Part shown: positions 18,202 to 26,407 of the stretch, in pieces
Layout of the letters: each line of letters begins with the position of its first letter
Numbering within the stretch: the stretch's first letter is position 1
Assembly: GCF_900182555.1 (NCBI RefSeq)
Contig: NZ_FXTH01000006.1
Location: forward strand, 62,001 to 126,000
Length of the DNA stretch: 64,000 bases
Source of the DNA: Fodinibius sediminis
Lineage (GTDB): Bacteria > Bacteroidota > Rhodothermia > Balneolales > Balneolaceae
Reading direction: 5' to 3'
Position numbers and translations under genes: made by a program
Notes under the pieces: model-generated
What the model saw: only the letters and a program-made list of their open reading frames with translations
The model's database searches: none
Told to the model about the DNA's origin: nothing

Positions 18202-18741
18202 CATTTTTTGTCACCAAAGTAATTGTTCCATTTTTTCAGTCATGAATTCCGAATTCTCGGAACCAGCAGAACTGGGAAACCCAAAAAAATGACCGGCTGA
18301 GAAAATTAAGGAATCAGTCTCCGCCGGTACATCGTAAAATAATTTAACTTACTCCGCTGGTCGCGGAGCTTCAGACATAAATTATTTTTGATCCTCTGTA
18401 CCGTCTTCGCCAAAAAAGATCCCTGACTTTTCGTTAGGCCGAAGGGGGGGGCTCCTTAATGAAACGACTTTCTCCAGATGAAACTTATCACGTTCAATAA
18501 GGAGTAACCAGGGGCTTGGGGAAGAGTCGGGAAACATTATTTAGTTCAATTAATCATGTGGAAGAGCTATCCCTGATCGAAAAGTTTTAGCCATTACAAC
18601 ATCTTGCTCTTCCCCAACACTTTTTTCGTCTATTTTTTGGTGACAAAAAATGGACTATAAAACCTTTTTTGGGGGTACAACCAACAATGTAAAGTTAAAT
18701 TCTTCTTGAGTTTTTACAAGCCCAGCTTTGCTGGTTCCGAG
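18202..18741. repeat. Two interleaved inverted repeats
   Basis: A 17-bp arm, CATTTTTTGTCACCAAA at 18202-18218, has a perfect reverse complement at 18636-18652. A 21-bp arm beginning CTCGGAACCAGCA at 18256-18276 has a reverse complement with two or three mismatches at 18721-18741. The pairs are interleaved (A B A' B') rather than nested. Confidence 0.75.
18325..18403. repeat. Nested palindrome able to form a cruciform or RNA hairpin
   Basis: Three arm pairs are nested around one centre: CGGTACA (18325-18331) with TGTACCG (18397-18403), AAAATAATTTA (18336-18346) with TAAATTATTTT (18378-18388), and CTCCGC (18352-18357) with GCGGAG (18363-18368). This is too ordered for chance in a short stretch and resembles a small palindromic mobile unit. 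Confidence 0.75.
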
Positions 18742-18832
18742 ACTTCGGAAGGGTCAAGCCAAAAGATTCTATGTTAAAAAATATTGATCAGAAGAGAGGG
18801 CAACAGTTAATGCATCAGCTGATGTATTTTTT

Positions 18833-18964
18833 TTATAAGGCTACCCGCTATGACCACCTCGAAGTCATTTCGAGCGTCAGCGAGAAATCTTCTACTATTC
18901 GAGCACTCTGTTTTTAGAAAAAAATGTAGTGAGTCAATTCACCCCAATAGCCGGCCTTGGCTGG
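18833..18964. repeat. Second copy of the duplicated intergenic block
   Basis: It carries TTATAAGGCTACCCGC at 18833-18848, the GTCATTTCGAGCG..GAGAAATCTTCT motif at 18864-18893 and AGCCGGCCTTGGCTGG at 18949-18964, parallel to the block at 17914-18057. DNA between the shared elements has diverged. Confidence 0.8.
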
Positions 18965-19104
18965 TGCTACATAAAAAGGAATTGATTAAGATTATAAGAA
19001 GGGGCAATAGGCAATTTACCGACTGTACTCCTTCCACAGTCGGATAACATTCGGTCATTTTATTTGTATCTTACCCTCCAATAAAACCTAACAGCTATGT
19101 TGTC

Positions 19105-19647
19105 ATGAATAACCGATTTGAGCAGACTCCTCGTGTAAATACCGATACCGATAACAAGACCGTTTCCGCCTCCCGGGTTCGCATGAATGAATTGGTGATG
19201 CCCAATGACACTAACCCGCTGGGGAATCTCATGGGCGGTCGCCTCATGCAGTGGATGGATATCTGTTCCGCTATATCGGCCCAGCGGCACTGCAATCGCA
19301 ATGTGGTAACGGTGGCGGCCGACAGTATAGAATTTAAAAATGCCATTCAGCTGGGTGAACTGGTCGTCATCGAGGGGGAAGTGACTCGATCGTTCAACAG
19401 CTCCATGGAAATTGCCATGGAAGTGTGGGCCGAAAATCTACGAACGAGCGAACGCCGGCTTTGTACGACTTCATTTTATACCTTCGTGGCGGTGGATGCG
19501 GACGGAAAGACCGTTCCGGTCCCCAAAATCATCCCCGAGACGGATTTTGAGAAGGAGCGTTACAAGCAGGCGGAAAAACGACGGGAAATGCGCCTGGAGA
19601 TTTCAAAGCAGAACCACTATGCTCATCAGAAGGACAAGTCAAAATAG
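19105..19647 (+). CDS. Acyl-CoA thioesterase (hotdog fold)
   Basis: A 180-aa protein of the cytosolic acyl-CoA hydrolase group (YciA / BACH-like). It has VMPNDTNPLGNLMGGRLMQWMD, where the Asn and Asp of the hotdog active site lie, and VTVAADSIEFKNAIQLGELVVIEG, the second conserved strand-turn. It hydrolyses acyl-CoA to free fatty acid and CoA; chain preference cannot be read from sequence. The charged C-terminal tail of about 30 residues is predicted helical. It follows the repeat-rich gap and is convergent with the VOC gene. Confidence 0.87.
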   Translation: MNNRFEQTPRVNTDTDNKTVSASRVRMNELVMPNDTNPLGNLMGGRLMQWMDICSAISAQRHCNRNVVTVAADSIEFKNAIQLGELVVIEGEVTRSFNSSMEIAMEVWAENLRTSERRLCTTSFYTFVAVDADGKTVPVPKIIPETDFEKERYKQAEKRREMRLEISKQNHYAHQKDKSK

Positions 19648-19658
19648 CTGGACAGAGG

Positions 19659-20084
19659 TTATGAGGGCAGTACATTCCCATCTGCATCGTAGTTCATGAA
19701 CGGGTTATAAGCGATTTCCCAGAGATTGCCTTCAGGATCTTTAATATATCCGCTGTATCCGCCCCAGGAGGTTTTTTCGGGAGGCTTTACGACATGAGCG
19801 CCCCTGGTTTTAAGGGTGTCAAAAAGGTCATCCACTTCCTTTTCCGACTGGAGGTTATGGGCCAGTGAGAATCCCCTGAATCCTTTTCCGCGTGCGCTGA
19901 CGGCGGCATCTTCTGTAAGGTCTTTCCATCCGAAGAGGGCCAGCTGTACCCCATTGAGCTGAAAAAAGACGATCTCCTCATTGCTGCTGTCCAGTGGAGA
20001 CCAGCCAAATACATTTTTATAGAAAGCCCGCATCTTTGCTAAATTCCGGACTCCAAGTGTAATGAGGGTAAGCCGTTGTTCCAT
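19659..20084 (-). CDS. VOC-family (glyoxalase/bleomycin-resistance fold) protein
   Basis: A 141-aa protein with the paired beta-alpha-beta-beta-beta modules of the vicinal oxygen chelate fold: LTLITLGVRNLAKMRAFYKNVFGW at the N-terminus and WGGYSGYIKDPEGNLWEIAYNPF at the C-terminus, with the Glu of the metal site in LWEIA. Members include glyoxalases, dioxygenases and antibiotic-binding proteins; sequence alone does not tell which. It lies alone between the thioesterase gene and the flagellar island. Confidence 0.83.
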   Translation of the reverse strand: MEQRLTLITLGVRNLAKMRAFYKNVFGWSPLDSSNEEIVFFQLNGVQLALFGWKDLTEDAAVSARGKGFRGFSLAHNLQSEKEVDDLFDTLKTRGAHVVKPPEKTSWGGYSGYIKDPEGNLWEIAYNPFMNYDADGNVLPS

Positions 20085-20214
20085 CGGGATGCCTGCCTTT
20101 GAAGGTTAAGGGGGAGTCATCGTGCTGGACTGACAGTTAATCTAGTGCTCTTTAGCCCGGGGAGCAAGTGCTGAAACAGCTGATGAGATTTACACAAAGA
20201 GTGATCAGCACCTG

Positions 20215-21513
20215 TCAGTTAAGCAATGACTGGGCTTTTTCAATTTGCTCATTTTTTATGAGCGTGGAAATCCACCCGTGCAGCAGCCTGTTGTCATCGG
20301 GGTTGTGTGCCACGAGTTCTTCATAGATGTCATTCACAAAAGAATACCAGCCATTGTCTTTAAAAAGGGAGAGCGACTCCAGCAGCCGGGCCGACATGTC
20401 ATCATCCAGGTTGTCGGGAATGTGATCGCCAAAAATTTCATAAAAATACTTGACAGATTTCCGGTAGTTTTCAAGTTCAATGGCGTAAATGAAGAGCTTC
20501 TCCAGGACCGCCTGTCCAATATCACCATTATTGAGGTCATAGAAGGTTTCGTAATGTATAAAGGCCCGGTCGTAATCCCCTTTTTGAAACATGTTTTCAG
20601 CCAGGAGAAAGTGGCATTCCTCTTCAGAAAGATAGACGTCCATATTTGCACGGGAAGTCTCTTGGCAGATCTCCAGGTAGTCGGTCAGCGTTTCATAGCA
20701 TTTTTCCACTTCGCCCGACAGCTGGTAAATTTTAAATAACAGCAGGTAGGGAACACGCTGCTGCTTTTCTTTTTGAAGCGATTGACGGGCGACGAGAGCC
20801 GCAGCCTGTAGTTTATGCTGCTCGGTGAGTGCATGGGCAAGTCCATTCAGTGCTGCCAGGTAATCGTGTTCCAGCAGCTGTTCGTCGCGCAGCAGCCGGC
20901 GAAAATTGTCTTCCGCTCCGGCGTAATGCTGCATTTCGGATTGTAGATGTGCCTTCCAAAAGGTTTTTTTGAGAGCGGTTGCCCACTCCGCCTCCTCTTC
21001 AATGACTTCAGAATCATAAAGGGGGCTGTATTTTTGGATGGGAATAGATTTTTCGGATAGCTTCCAGTTGCCGGCTGTGAAACGGCGGGTCAGGTCCGGA
21101 ATATGAAAACCCTCGAAGAAGGGGGCACTGTCGGGCTGTACCGGGAAAATCCGCAGCTGGTAGTTTTGTTTTGGCTGTTCTTTTTCGGCTTCGGTAATGA
21201 GGGCCCGGTAACAGCTTCGGTCTTCGATCGTTCGGGGAAGATGCTGGAGTTTACAGCGTTCATCCTGCTCAAGGAGCATGGCAAAAGGCGTATCAACCTT
21301 TTTGAGGGCCCTGTTCAAGCCATGCACTTTGCCCTCGGATTCTCCGTAGCATACCTGCTCAGACGTCAGTTCCCGGACCCAGGGGCATGCGGCATGACGG
21401 GCTGTGACCGCTATGATATGGTCAAAATGCTGTTTCAGTTGTCGGCAGTATGCCGGATCCTGCCGCTTGCCTGAGGCGACGTAAAGCAGGCTGATATTCT
21501 GGCTGATACTCAT
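20215..21513 (-). CDS. TPR protein with a degenerate glycosyltransferase-2-like N-terminus
   Basis: A 432-aa protein that starts 18 bp after flgL and is probably the last gene of the flgF-flgL operon. Residues 1-110 look like a GT2 nucleotide-sugar-binding domain: GESEGKVHGLNRALKKVDTPFAMLLEQDE resembles the usual segment before the DxD motif, although the DxD itself appears only as EQDE. Residues ~180-432 are helical TPR-like repeats. TPR-carrying GT2 enzymes of the SunS type are known. Its place behind flgL suggests a role in modifying flagellar proteins, but this is inference; catalysis is uncertain. Confidence 0.55.
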   Translation of the reverse strand: MSISQNISLLYVASGKRQDPAYCRQLKQHFDHIIAVTARHAACPWVRELTSEQVCYGESEGKVHGLNRALKKVDTPFAMLLEQDERCKLQHLPRTIEDRSCYRALITEAEKEQPKQNYQLRIFPVQPDSAPFFEGFHIPDLTRRFTAGNWKLSEKSIPIQKYSPLYDSEVIEEEAEWATALKKTFWKAHLQSEMQHYAGAEDNFRRLLRDEQLLEHDYLAALNGLAHALTEQHKLQAAALVARQSLQKEKQQRVPYLLLFKIYQLSGEVEKCYETLTDYLEICQETSRANMDVYLSEEECHFLLAENMFQKGDYDRAFIHYETFYDLNNGDIGQAVLEKLFIYAIELENYRKSVKYFYEIFGDHIPDNLDDDMSARLLESLSLFKDNGWYSFVNDIYEELVAHNPDDNRLLHGWISTLIKNEQIEKAQSLLN

Positions 21514-21531
21514 ACGGCTGTGAAGCTGTTA

Positions 21532-22425
21532 TTAAATATAGTTAAGCAGCGAAGTCTGTGTTATGCGGGCATGCACATTCAGGGCTGCATTATAGGTGGT
21601 CTCATGTTTCTGGAAATTGCTGATGGCCTCGGCATAATCCGTGTCGGTTAGCTGACTGATCTCAGCTTCCTGATTAATGGATTGAGATTCTATCTGGTTG
21701 GTCACAAACTGCATGCGGTTGATGTTGCTACCGATGCCGGAGGTAAGTCCGATGATATGATCGGTAGCTGTTTCAATGTCTCCCATCGTATTTTTTAAGG
21801 CTGTTGTATCATCATTGCGAAGAGCGTTCTCCACCGATTCAAAGACTTCGAACAGGTCCCCGGCATCAGTATCGCGGAGGTCGGAGCCCGTGATGGAAGT
21901 CTCGATGGTCGCATGAGAGGAAAGCTGGATTTTAAGCGGTTGGCTGGTACTGCTGTCTGCGACTCCGCCGGTCGCGGTGCCGTCGGGTGTAAAGGGGACA
22001 GTGTCTGAATTCGTGCCGGCAAACAGGTAGGTATTATTGTATTTGCTGTTGGCCAGGTCAATCATTTGGTCGCGAAAGCTGGCCACTTCGTCAGCTAAGC
22101 TCAACCGGTCATCTTCGGCAAGGGTGTCGGTGCTCCCGTTGACAGCCACCTTTTGCAGGTCAATCATGATATCGACCATGTCCTGCAGGCTTTGCTGGGT
22201 ACTTCGGGCCTGGCTCAAGCCGGTGCTGATGTTGCTTTTAAATTGTTCATTTTTCCGGAGGACGTTTTCCAGTGACCGGCTTATGCCAAAAGCCACACCG
22301 TCATCGGAGGCCTTGGTGACTCTCTTTCCGGTGGAAAGCTGGTCTTGGAACTCGGCAAGCATTTCGCGGTTGCGGCTGAGTTCTTTTAATAGTCCGTTGA
22401 ACAGAAACTGTTGAGTAATACGCAT
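21532..22425 (-). CDS. flgL: Flagellar hook-filament junction protein FlgL (HAP3)
   Basis: A 297-aa flagellin-like rod protein. The N-terminus (MRITQQFLFNGLLKELSRNREML.. LSTGKRVTKASDDGVAF) and the C-terminus (AISNFQKHETTYNAALNVHARITQTSLLNYI) are the conserved coiled-coil ends that pair in the junction. It follows flgK by 14 bp and precedes the TPR/GT-like gene. It links the hook-side junction protein FlgK to the flagellin filament. Confidence 0.93.
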   Translation of the reverse strand: MRITQQFLFNGLLKELSRNREMLAEFQDQLSTGKRVTKASDDGVAFGISRSLENVLRKNEQFKSNISTGLSQARSTQQSLQDMVDIMIDLQKVAVNGSTDTLAEDDRLSLADEVASFRDQMIDLANSKYNNTYLFAGTNSDTVPFTPDGTATGGVADSSTSQPLKIQLSSHATIETSITGSDLRDTDAGDLFEVFESVENALRNDDTTALKNTMGDIETATDHIIGLTSGIGSNINRMQFVTNQIESQSINQEAEISQLTDTDYAEAISNFQKHETTYNAALNVHARITQTSLLNYI

Positions 22426-22439
22426 AATATAGAGTATGG

Positions 22440-23795
22440 TTAAATGATTCCCAGGAGGGTATCGTACATCTGTTGCCCGGTCTGCAGTACCCGGGCTGAG
22501 GCCTGGTAGGCGTTTTGAAACTTGATCAGGTCGCTGAGTTCCTCATCGATGTTTACGCCCGCCTGGCTCTGCTGCTGATTGACAAGCATCTGTTTGGCCG
22601 ACTCTTTGGATTTAATGCTCTGTTGAAGTTTATTTAATTCAATGCCGGGACGGCTTATCATCTCTATGACATTGTTGTTGAATGTTTTGCCGTCGAGGAT
22701 CTTCTTGTTGCGGAGATCGCTCATCTGCAGGGCAAGGTCATTGTTGCCCGCTTCGCCCGCGGCGGAAGAGGCGGCGATATGCTCTGGGCTTTCCACAAGC
22801 TCCGGGTTGAGGGTGATGGATCCGGCGGTCTTATAGGACGGGTTGAAAAAAGATCTGTTCGTATTGTCTTCCAGGCCGTAGCCGCTGGAATGAATGGCAT
22901 TGACCTCGGTTACGACGGCCGCGGCGATATCATCCAGCCGCTGCTGGGTCTCAGGGAGCACCTCTTCGTACATGTCGATGTCGGCCGCCAGGGATCCCGA
23001 GCCGGGTTCAATCAGTTTGCCGTTATCCAGCCGCAGCCTGAACGCCTCGCTGCCGGGCCCGGTCTCAGCGGTAATGGTCTGATGGTCCGTGCCGTCGAGG
23101 ACAACAATGCCGTCGATGCGGGCCTCTACAGTTCCGTCACTGTTGAAGGTGGTGTCCAGGTCAACCAGTCCGGAAAGCTTCTTGATAAGCTCCATCTGCT
23201 GATCCTTGCCGTTGAGTTCGGGCTGTCCGCTGGCCTCGGCGCGGGCAATGTCTGCGTTAACCTGGGTCAGGCTCTGCAGTATAGAGTTGACGTTTTCCAC
23301 CCGCGACAGGGCCGCATCATGCACGCGGCTTTTAATATTCCCGAGGTCGCTGGCCAGATTCTTGAATGTGGCCACGAGCGACCGGCTTTCTGAAATGACG
23401 ACATTGCGCTGGTTGATATCCTGGGGATTGTTGGCCAGCTCCGAGAAGGTGTTAAAGAAATTATCCAGAGCTACATCAAGGTCACTCCCCCCGCTGGTTA
23501 CCATCGTGGATTCAATCTGCTGGTAAATACGGGTCCGCTCGTTCATATCGCCCAGCTCATGTTCCTTGAGCATGAGCTGTCGGTCGGTAAGGCCTTTCCG
23601 GAGCTGCTCTACCGCTTCGATGCTGACTCCGCGTCCAACGGTGAAGCCATCCTGTTGCAAAGTGGCCGCCGAGAGGTCAGTCCGCTGGCGCGTATAGCCG
23701 GGGGTGTTGGCGTTGGCAATATTGTGCGATACAACAGCCGTTGACTTCTGTGATGCCAGGAGGCCGCTTCGTGCTATTTCAAAAATATTACGCAT
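22440..23795 (-). CDS. flgK: Flagellar hook-associated protein FlgK (HAP1)
   Basis: A 451-aa protein with the rod-type N-terminal signature (FEIARSGLLASQKSTAVVSHNIANANTPGYTRQR) and a C-terminus (LIKFQNAYQASARVLQTGQQMYDTLLGII) typical of hook-axial proteins. It is about 100 residues shorter than the enterobacterial protein, so the variable central domain is reduced. It forms the first layer of the hook-filament junction. It starts 3 bp after flgN, which encodes its probable chaperone. Confidence 0.93.
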   Translation of the reverse strand: MRNIFEIARSGLLASQKSTAVVSHNIANANTPGYTRQRTDLSAATLQQDGFTVGRGVSIEAVEQLRKGLTDRQLMLKEHELGDMNERTRIYQQIESTMVTSGGSDLDVALDNFFNTFSELANNPQDINQRNVVISESRSLVATFKNLASDLGNIKSRVHDAALSRVENVNSILQSLTQVNADIARAEASGQPELNGKDQQMELIKKLSGLVDLDTTFNSDGTVEARIDGIVVLDGTDHQTITAETGPGSEAFRLRLDNGKLIEPGSGSLAADIDMYEEVLPETQQRLDDIAAAVVTEVNAIHSSGYGLEDNTNRSFFNPSYKTAGSITLNPELVESPEHIAASSAAGEAGNNDLALQMSDLRNKKILDGKTFNNNVIEMISRPGIELNKLQQSIKSKESAKQMLVNQQQSQAGVNIDEELSDLIKFQNAYQASARVLQTGQQMYDTLLGII

Positions 23796-23798
23796 GGG

Positions 23799-24317
23799 TT
23801 ATGCCTTTTTATTAACTGCAATGCTATTGATGCTGCGATCCTGTTGCCGGCCTGCAGCATCATACGACTGCGATCCGGGTCTGCCCAGCTGAAAAATTTC
23901 TTGGAAGGTTTCAAGGGTGTGCTGCTGGGCAAAGTGGAGAAGAGTTGCAAGCTGTTCTCCCGCTTTTTGGGTTTTCCGGACCCGGTCCCGGAGTTCGTCC
24001 CGAAGTCCTTCCAGTTCTTCCGCAGCTTCCCCGGTCCTGTCAATGAGGATGCTGAGCGAAAGCTGGTCTTCATTCGGGCAGTGCCGGGCAAAGAGTCTTT
24101 CAAGCTCTTTGCGAAACTGTTCTTCCGCCGTACTCAGCTGTTCATGGTTGCGAAGCTGTCCTTCAACCAGGTCCTCAAGCTCATCCATCGTGTCGTCGAT
24201 CACTGCCTGACGCTGGCACTCAAGCAGCCGGAAGGCTGTTTTATAGCCTTCGATCAGTTTTTTTAGAATCTTTTTCAGGGGCATGGAATTGAATGTCGTA
24301 TCTTGTGGGGGCATCAT
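23799..24317 (-). CDS. flgN: FlgN-like flagellar export chaperone
   Basis: A 172-aa, highly helical, charged protein directly upstream of flgK, the classic place for flgN. The N-terminal half (LKKILKKLIEGYKTAFRLLECQRQAVIDDTMDELEDLVEGQ) resembles the FlgN four-helix fold. FlgN binds the disordered C-termini of FlgK and FlgL and delivers them to the export gate. Three Met codons (24317, 24314, 24284) are possible starts; none has a strong ribosome-binding site. The call rests on context and helical layout more than on sequence identity. Confidence 0.72.
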   Translation of the reverse strand: MMPPQDTTFNSMPLKKILKKLIEGYKTAFRLLECQRQAVIDDTMDELEDLVEGQLRNHEQLSTAEEQFRKELERLFARHCPNEDQLSLSILIDRTGEAAEELEGLRDELRDRVRKTQKAGEQLATLLHFAQQHTLETFQEIFQLGRPGSQSYDAAGRQQDRSINSIAVNKKA

Positions 24318-24360
24318 AAAAGCTGTAGCGGTGTTAGCTGTTGCGAATAAGAGGTTATAT

Positions 24361-24657
24361 CTACTGCTCTTTTTGGTTCAGATATTGTGCAATTTGTTTC
24401 CCGATACCCAAATCCTGGTGCCGGGCCAGTTCCTTCGACAGAGTATCAATGATGTGTTGCCGGTAAAGCCCGCTTCCGGCATTGCCGATCATAGATTGCT
24501 TATCGTCATTCTTAAACAAACCTTTAGTCATTTCCTGTACCAGCTGCCGGGCAAAGAGTTGTTCAAATTTAGCGCCGATCTCCCGGGGAGATTCCCGGCT
24601 GCCGTTTTTTTCTGTGGATAGGTGATTCGGGTATACTGGACTGTTTTCAATAGTCAT
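24361..24657 (-). CDS. flgJ: Rod-binding protein (FlgJ N-terminal domain only)
   Basis: A 98-aa protein whose core (GAKFEQLFARQLVQEMTKGLF ... GSGLYRQHIIDTLSKELAR) matches the rod-binding (rod cap) half of FlgJ. The C-terminal peptidoglycan hydrolase domain of proteobacterial FlgJ is absent, as in many non-proteobacterial lineages, so a separate hydrolase must open the wall. It begins 2 bp after flgI and sits between the P-ring and FlgN genes. Confidence 0.85.
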   Translation of the reverse strand: MTIENSPVYPNHLSTEKNGSRESPREIGAKFEQLFARQLVQEMTKGLFKNDDKQSMIGNAGSGLYRQHIIDTLSKELARHQDLGIGKQIAQYLNQKEQ

Positions 24658-24659
24658 AA

Positions 24660-25796
24660 CTACATAACGATAAGTTTACCTTTGAGGGCTCCGGCCTTGT
24701 CGATGGCCTGGAAGATGGATATGATGTCGCGTGCCGACAGTCCCAGGTCGGTAAGCGACTGGGATAACTCGGTTACCCGTGTATTCGGCTCGATGACCAT
24801 GTTCTGTGCTCGTTCCTCATTGACTTTGACCTGGGCGATCGACCCCTGTACCGTTTCACCGCCGCTCAATGCCGGGGGCTGAGAAACAAAGGGTATCCGC
24901 TGCGTTTCAATCTGGATATTGCCGTGCGAAACGAGCACTTCGCCGATCTCTACATCCCCGCCGGCCACGATAGTGCCTGTCCGTTCGTTGATGACGACGC
25001 GTGCGGGGGTCTCCACTTCTACTTCAAGATCCAGAATGTTGCTGGTAAAAAAGTTGAGGTCCCCGGTGCTCTCAAAACCCTCCGGCCAGGCCACGCGCAC
25101 GTTGCCGGCATTGGAAACAGCCGCAATCTCTTCTTCATACTGTCCGTTGATGGCTTCGGCAATACGGCGGGCATTGGAATAATTCGGTTTTCGCAGCACC
25201 AGTCCCAGCGGCTGGTCGCGGGAGGGGGTGTAAATGTTATTTGCCACCACGGAGGCCCCCGCAGGAACTGTAGCTGTCAGTGACTGATTCCTGGAAACAC
25301 GCGCACCGGGAATGCCCGATTCAAATCCCCCCTGCACCAGCGGGCCCTGTGCATAGGCATATACTTTCTGGGTCTGGGGATTGAGCAGGGGCGTCTGCAT
25401 TAAGACACCGCCGCGCAGGCTGCTGGCATCACCCAGGGAGGATACCGTTATATCCAGCTCGCTGCCGGGTGCATGATAAGGCGTTACTTTAGCGGTAACC
25501 ATGACGGCAGCCACGTTCCGGGTCCGCAGCTGCCCGGGATTGACGCTGACTCCGAATTTATCCAGCATGCTCGCGATGGACTGTACCGTAAAGGCGGAGC
25601 CGCGGCTCCCCATCGTCCGATCGCCGGACCGGTCCAGGCCGGTAACCAGTCCGTAGCCGATCAGTTCGATACGCTGGGCATTCTCAATATTCACCAGTTC
25701 GCTGATCTTCGTCTGGGCCTTACCGTCGGTACCGAGTACAAAAAACAGGATAGACCCAAAAAAGCAGATGGCAAGCTTGTTCATCTTCCGTTGCAT
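24660..25796 (-). CDS. flgI: Flagellar P-ring protein FlgI
   Basis: A 378-aa periplasmic protein with a signal peptide (to about TDGKA). It contains the strongly conserved FlgI segments LIGYGLVTGLDRSGD, MLDKFGVSV, NVAAVMVTAKV, ASSLRGGVLMQTPL and RVVINERTGTIVAGGDVEI. It forms the P-ring around the rod in the peptidoglycan layer. The ATG at 25796 overlaps the flgH stop as TAATG; the ATG at 25784 is a possible alternative. Its presence shows a two-membrane cell with a periplasm-spanning rod. Confidence 0.95.
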   Translation of the reverse strand: MQRKMNKLAICFFGSILFFVLGTDGKAQTKISELVNIENAQRIELIGYGLVTGLDRSGDRTMGSRGSAFTVQSIASMLDKFGVSVNPGQLRTRNVAAVMVTAKVTPYHAPGSELDITVSSLGDASSLRGGVLMQTPLLNPQTQKVYAYAQGPLVQGGFESGIPGARVSRNQSLTATVPAGASVVANNIYTPSRDQPLGLVLRKPNYSNARRIAEAINGQYEEEIAAVSNAGNVRVAWPEGFESTGDLNFFTSNILDLEVEVETPARVVINERTGTIVAGGDVEIGEVLVSHGNIQIETQRIPFVSQPPALSGGETVQGSIAQVKVNEERAQNMVIEPNTRVTELSQSLTDLGLSARDIISIFQAIDKAGALKGKLIVM

Positions 25797-26407
25797 TAGT
25801 TGTTAACCATAATAGCGGCGGCTCCCGTGGCGATACCTACGAGCCCCCAGATAATCTTCCGGCCGATGCCGGTTTTGTTTCGGTGCTGCCTGAGTCCTTC
25901 CTTTTTCAGGTAGGTGATTTCAGCATCGGCGATGCGGTACGACAGCACCTGGTTGGCATCATTGATATCGGTGGGACGGACATAGCCACTGATCGACATT
26001 TCATGCAGCTCGCCGTTGATCTCCGTACGCCGGTTGCCTTCTACCAGCAGGTTGCCGTTCTGATTGACCTCCTGCACCTGCACACTGAAGGATCCCTGCA
26101 GAAGCTGGCTCTGATCGGCGGTAATTCGCTCGTCAGAATTATAGTTGACCTCTGTATCACCCCCGAAGACCGGGTCAAAGGGCAGGAAATTGCTTTTCAT
26201 GCTGCCCTCGGTGCTGCCGTTGGTATTGGACGCCGAACGCGCGTTGGTGGTCGAGGATCCTGAGATATTTTCCGTCAGAATAATCGTGATGACATCGCCC
26301 GGGCGATGTGCCTTGACGTCAGAATAAAGTGATTGCTGGGCCCGGGCCGGCATCGCCAGGCTGTAGCACAGCAGAAGGGTGAGTACGATCGTCAGACAGT
26401 TCTTCAT
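25796..26407 (-). CDS. flgH: Flagellar L-ring protein FlgH
   Basis: A 203-aa outer-membrane ring protein. I set the start at 26407, where ATGA overlaps the flgA stop and gives a clean signal peptide (MKNCLTIVLTLLLCYSLAMPARAQ); the frame to 26422 only adds five residues. Diagnostic parts are YSDVKAHRPGDVITIILTENISGSS and GYVRPTDINDANQVLSYRIADAEITY. Unlike many FlgH proteins the signal ends Ala-X-Ala-Gln rather than in a lipobox Cys, so it may not be lipidated. Confidence 0.93.
   Translation of the reverse strand: MKNCLTIVLTLLLCYSLAMPARAQQSLYSDVKAHRPGDVITIILTENISGSSTTNARSASNTNGSTEGSMKSNFLPFDPVFGGDTEVNYNSDERITADQSQLLQGSFSVQVQEVNQNGNLLVEGNRRTEINGELHEMSISGYVRPTDINDANQVLSYRIADAEITYLKKEGLRQHRNKTGIGRKIIWGLVGIATGAAAIMVNN

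Larger units (their letters stand above)
17654..19104. other. 1.45-kb non-coding, repeat-rich intergenic region
   Basis: No supported gene: the two short frames here (17657-17842 and 18850-19047, both plus) sit on repeat sequence and show no domain. The DNA is a patchwork of short direct and inverted repeats, listed separately. I also see three diverged copies of an A/T-rich block near 18147, 18777 and 18972 (AAAAA..ATTGAT.. followed by a purine-rich run and GCAA.AG). An 11-bp inverted repeat lies at 18516-18526 and 18607-18617. I found no transposase, tRNA or att-like site. Confidence 0.65.
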
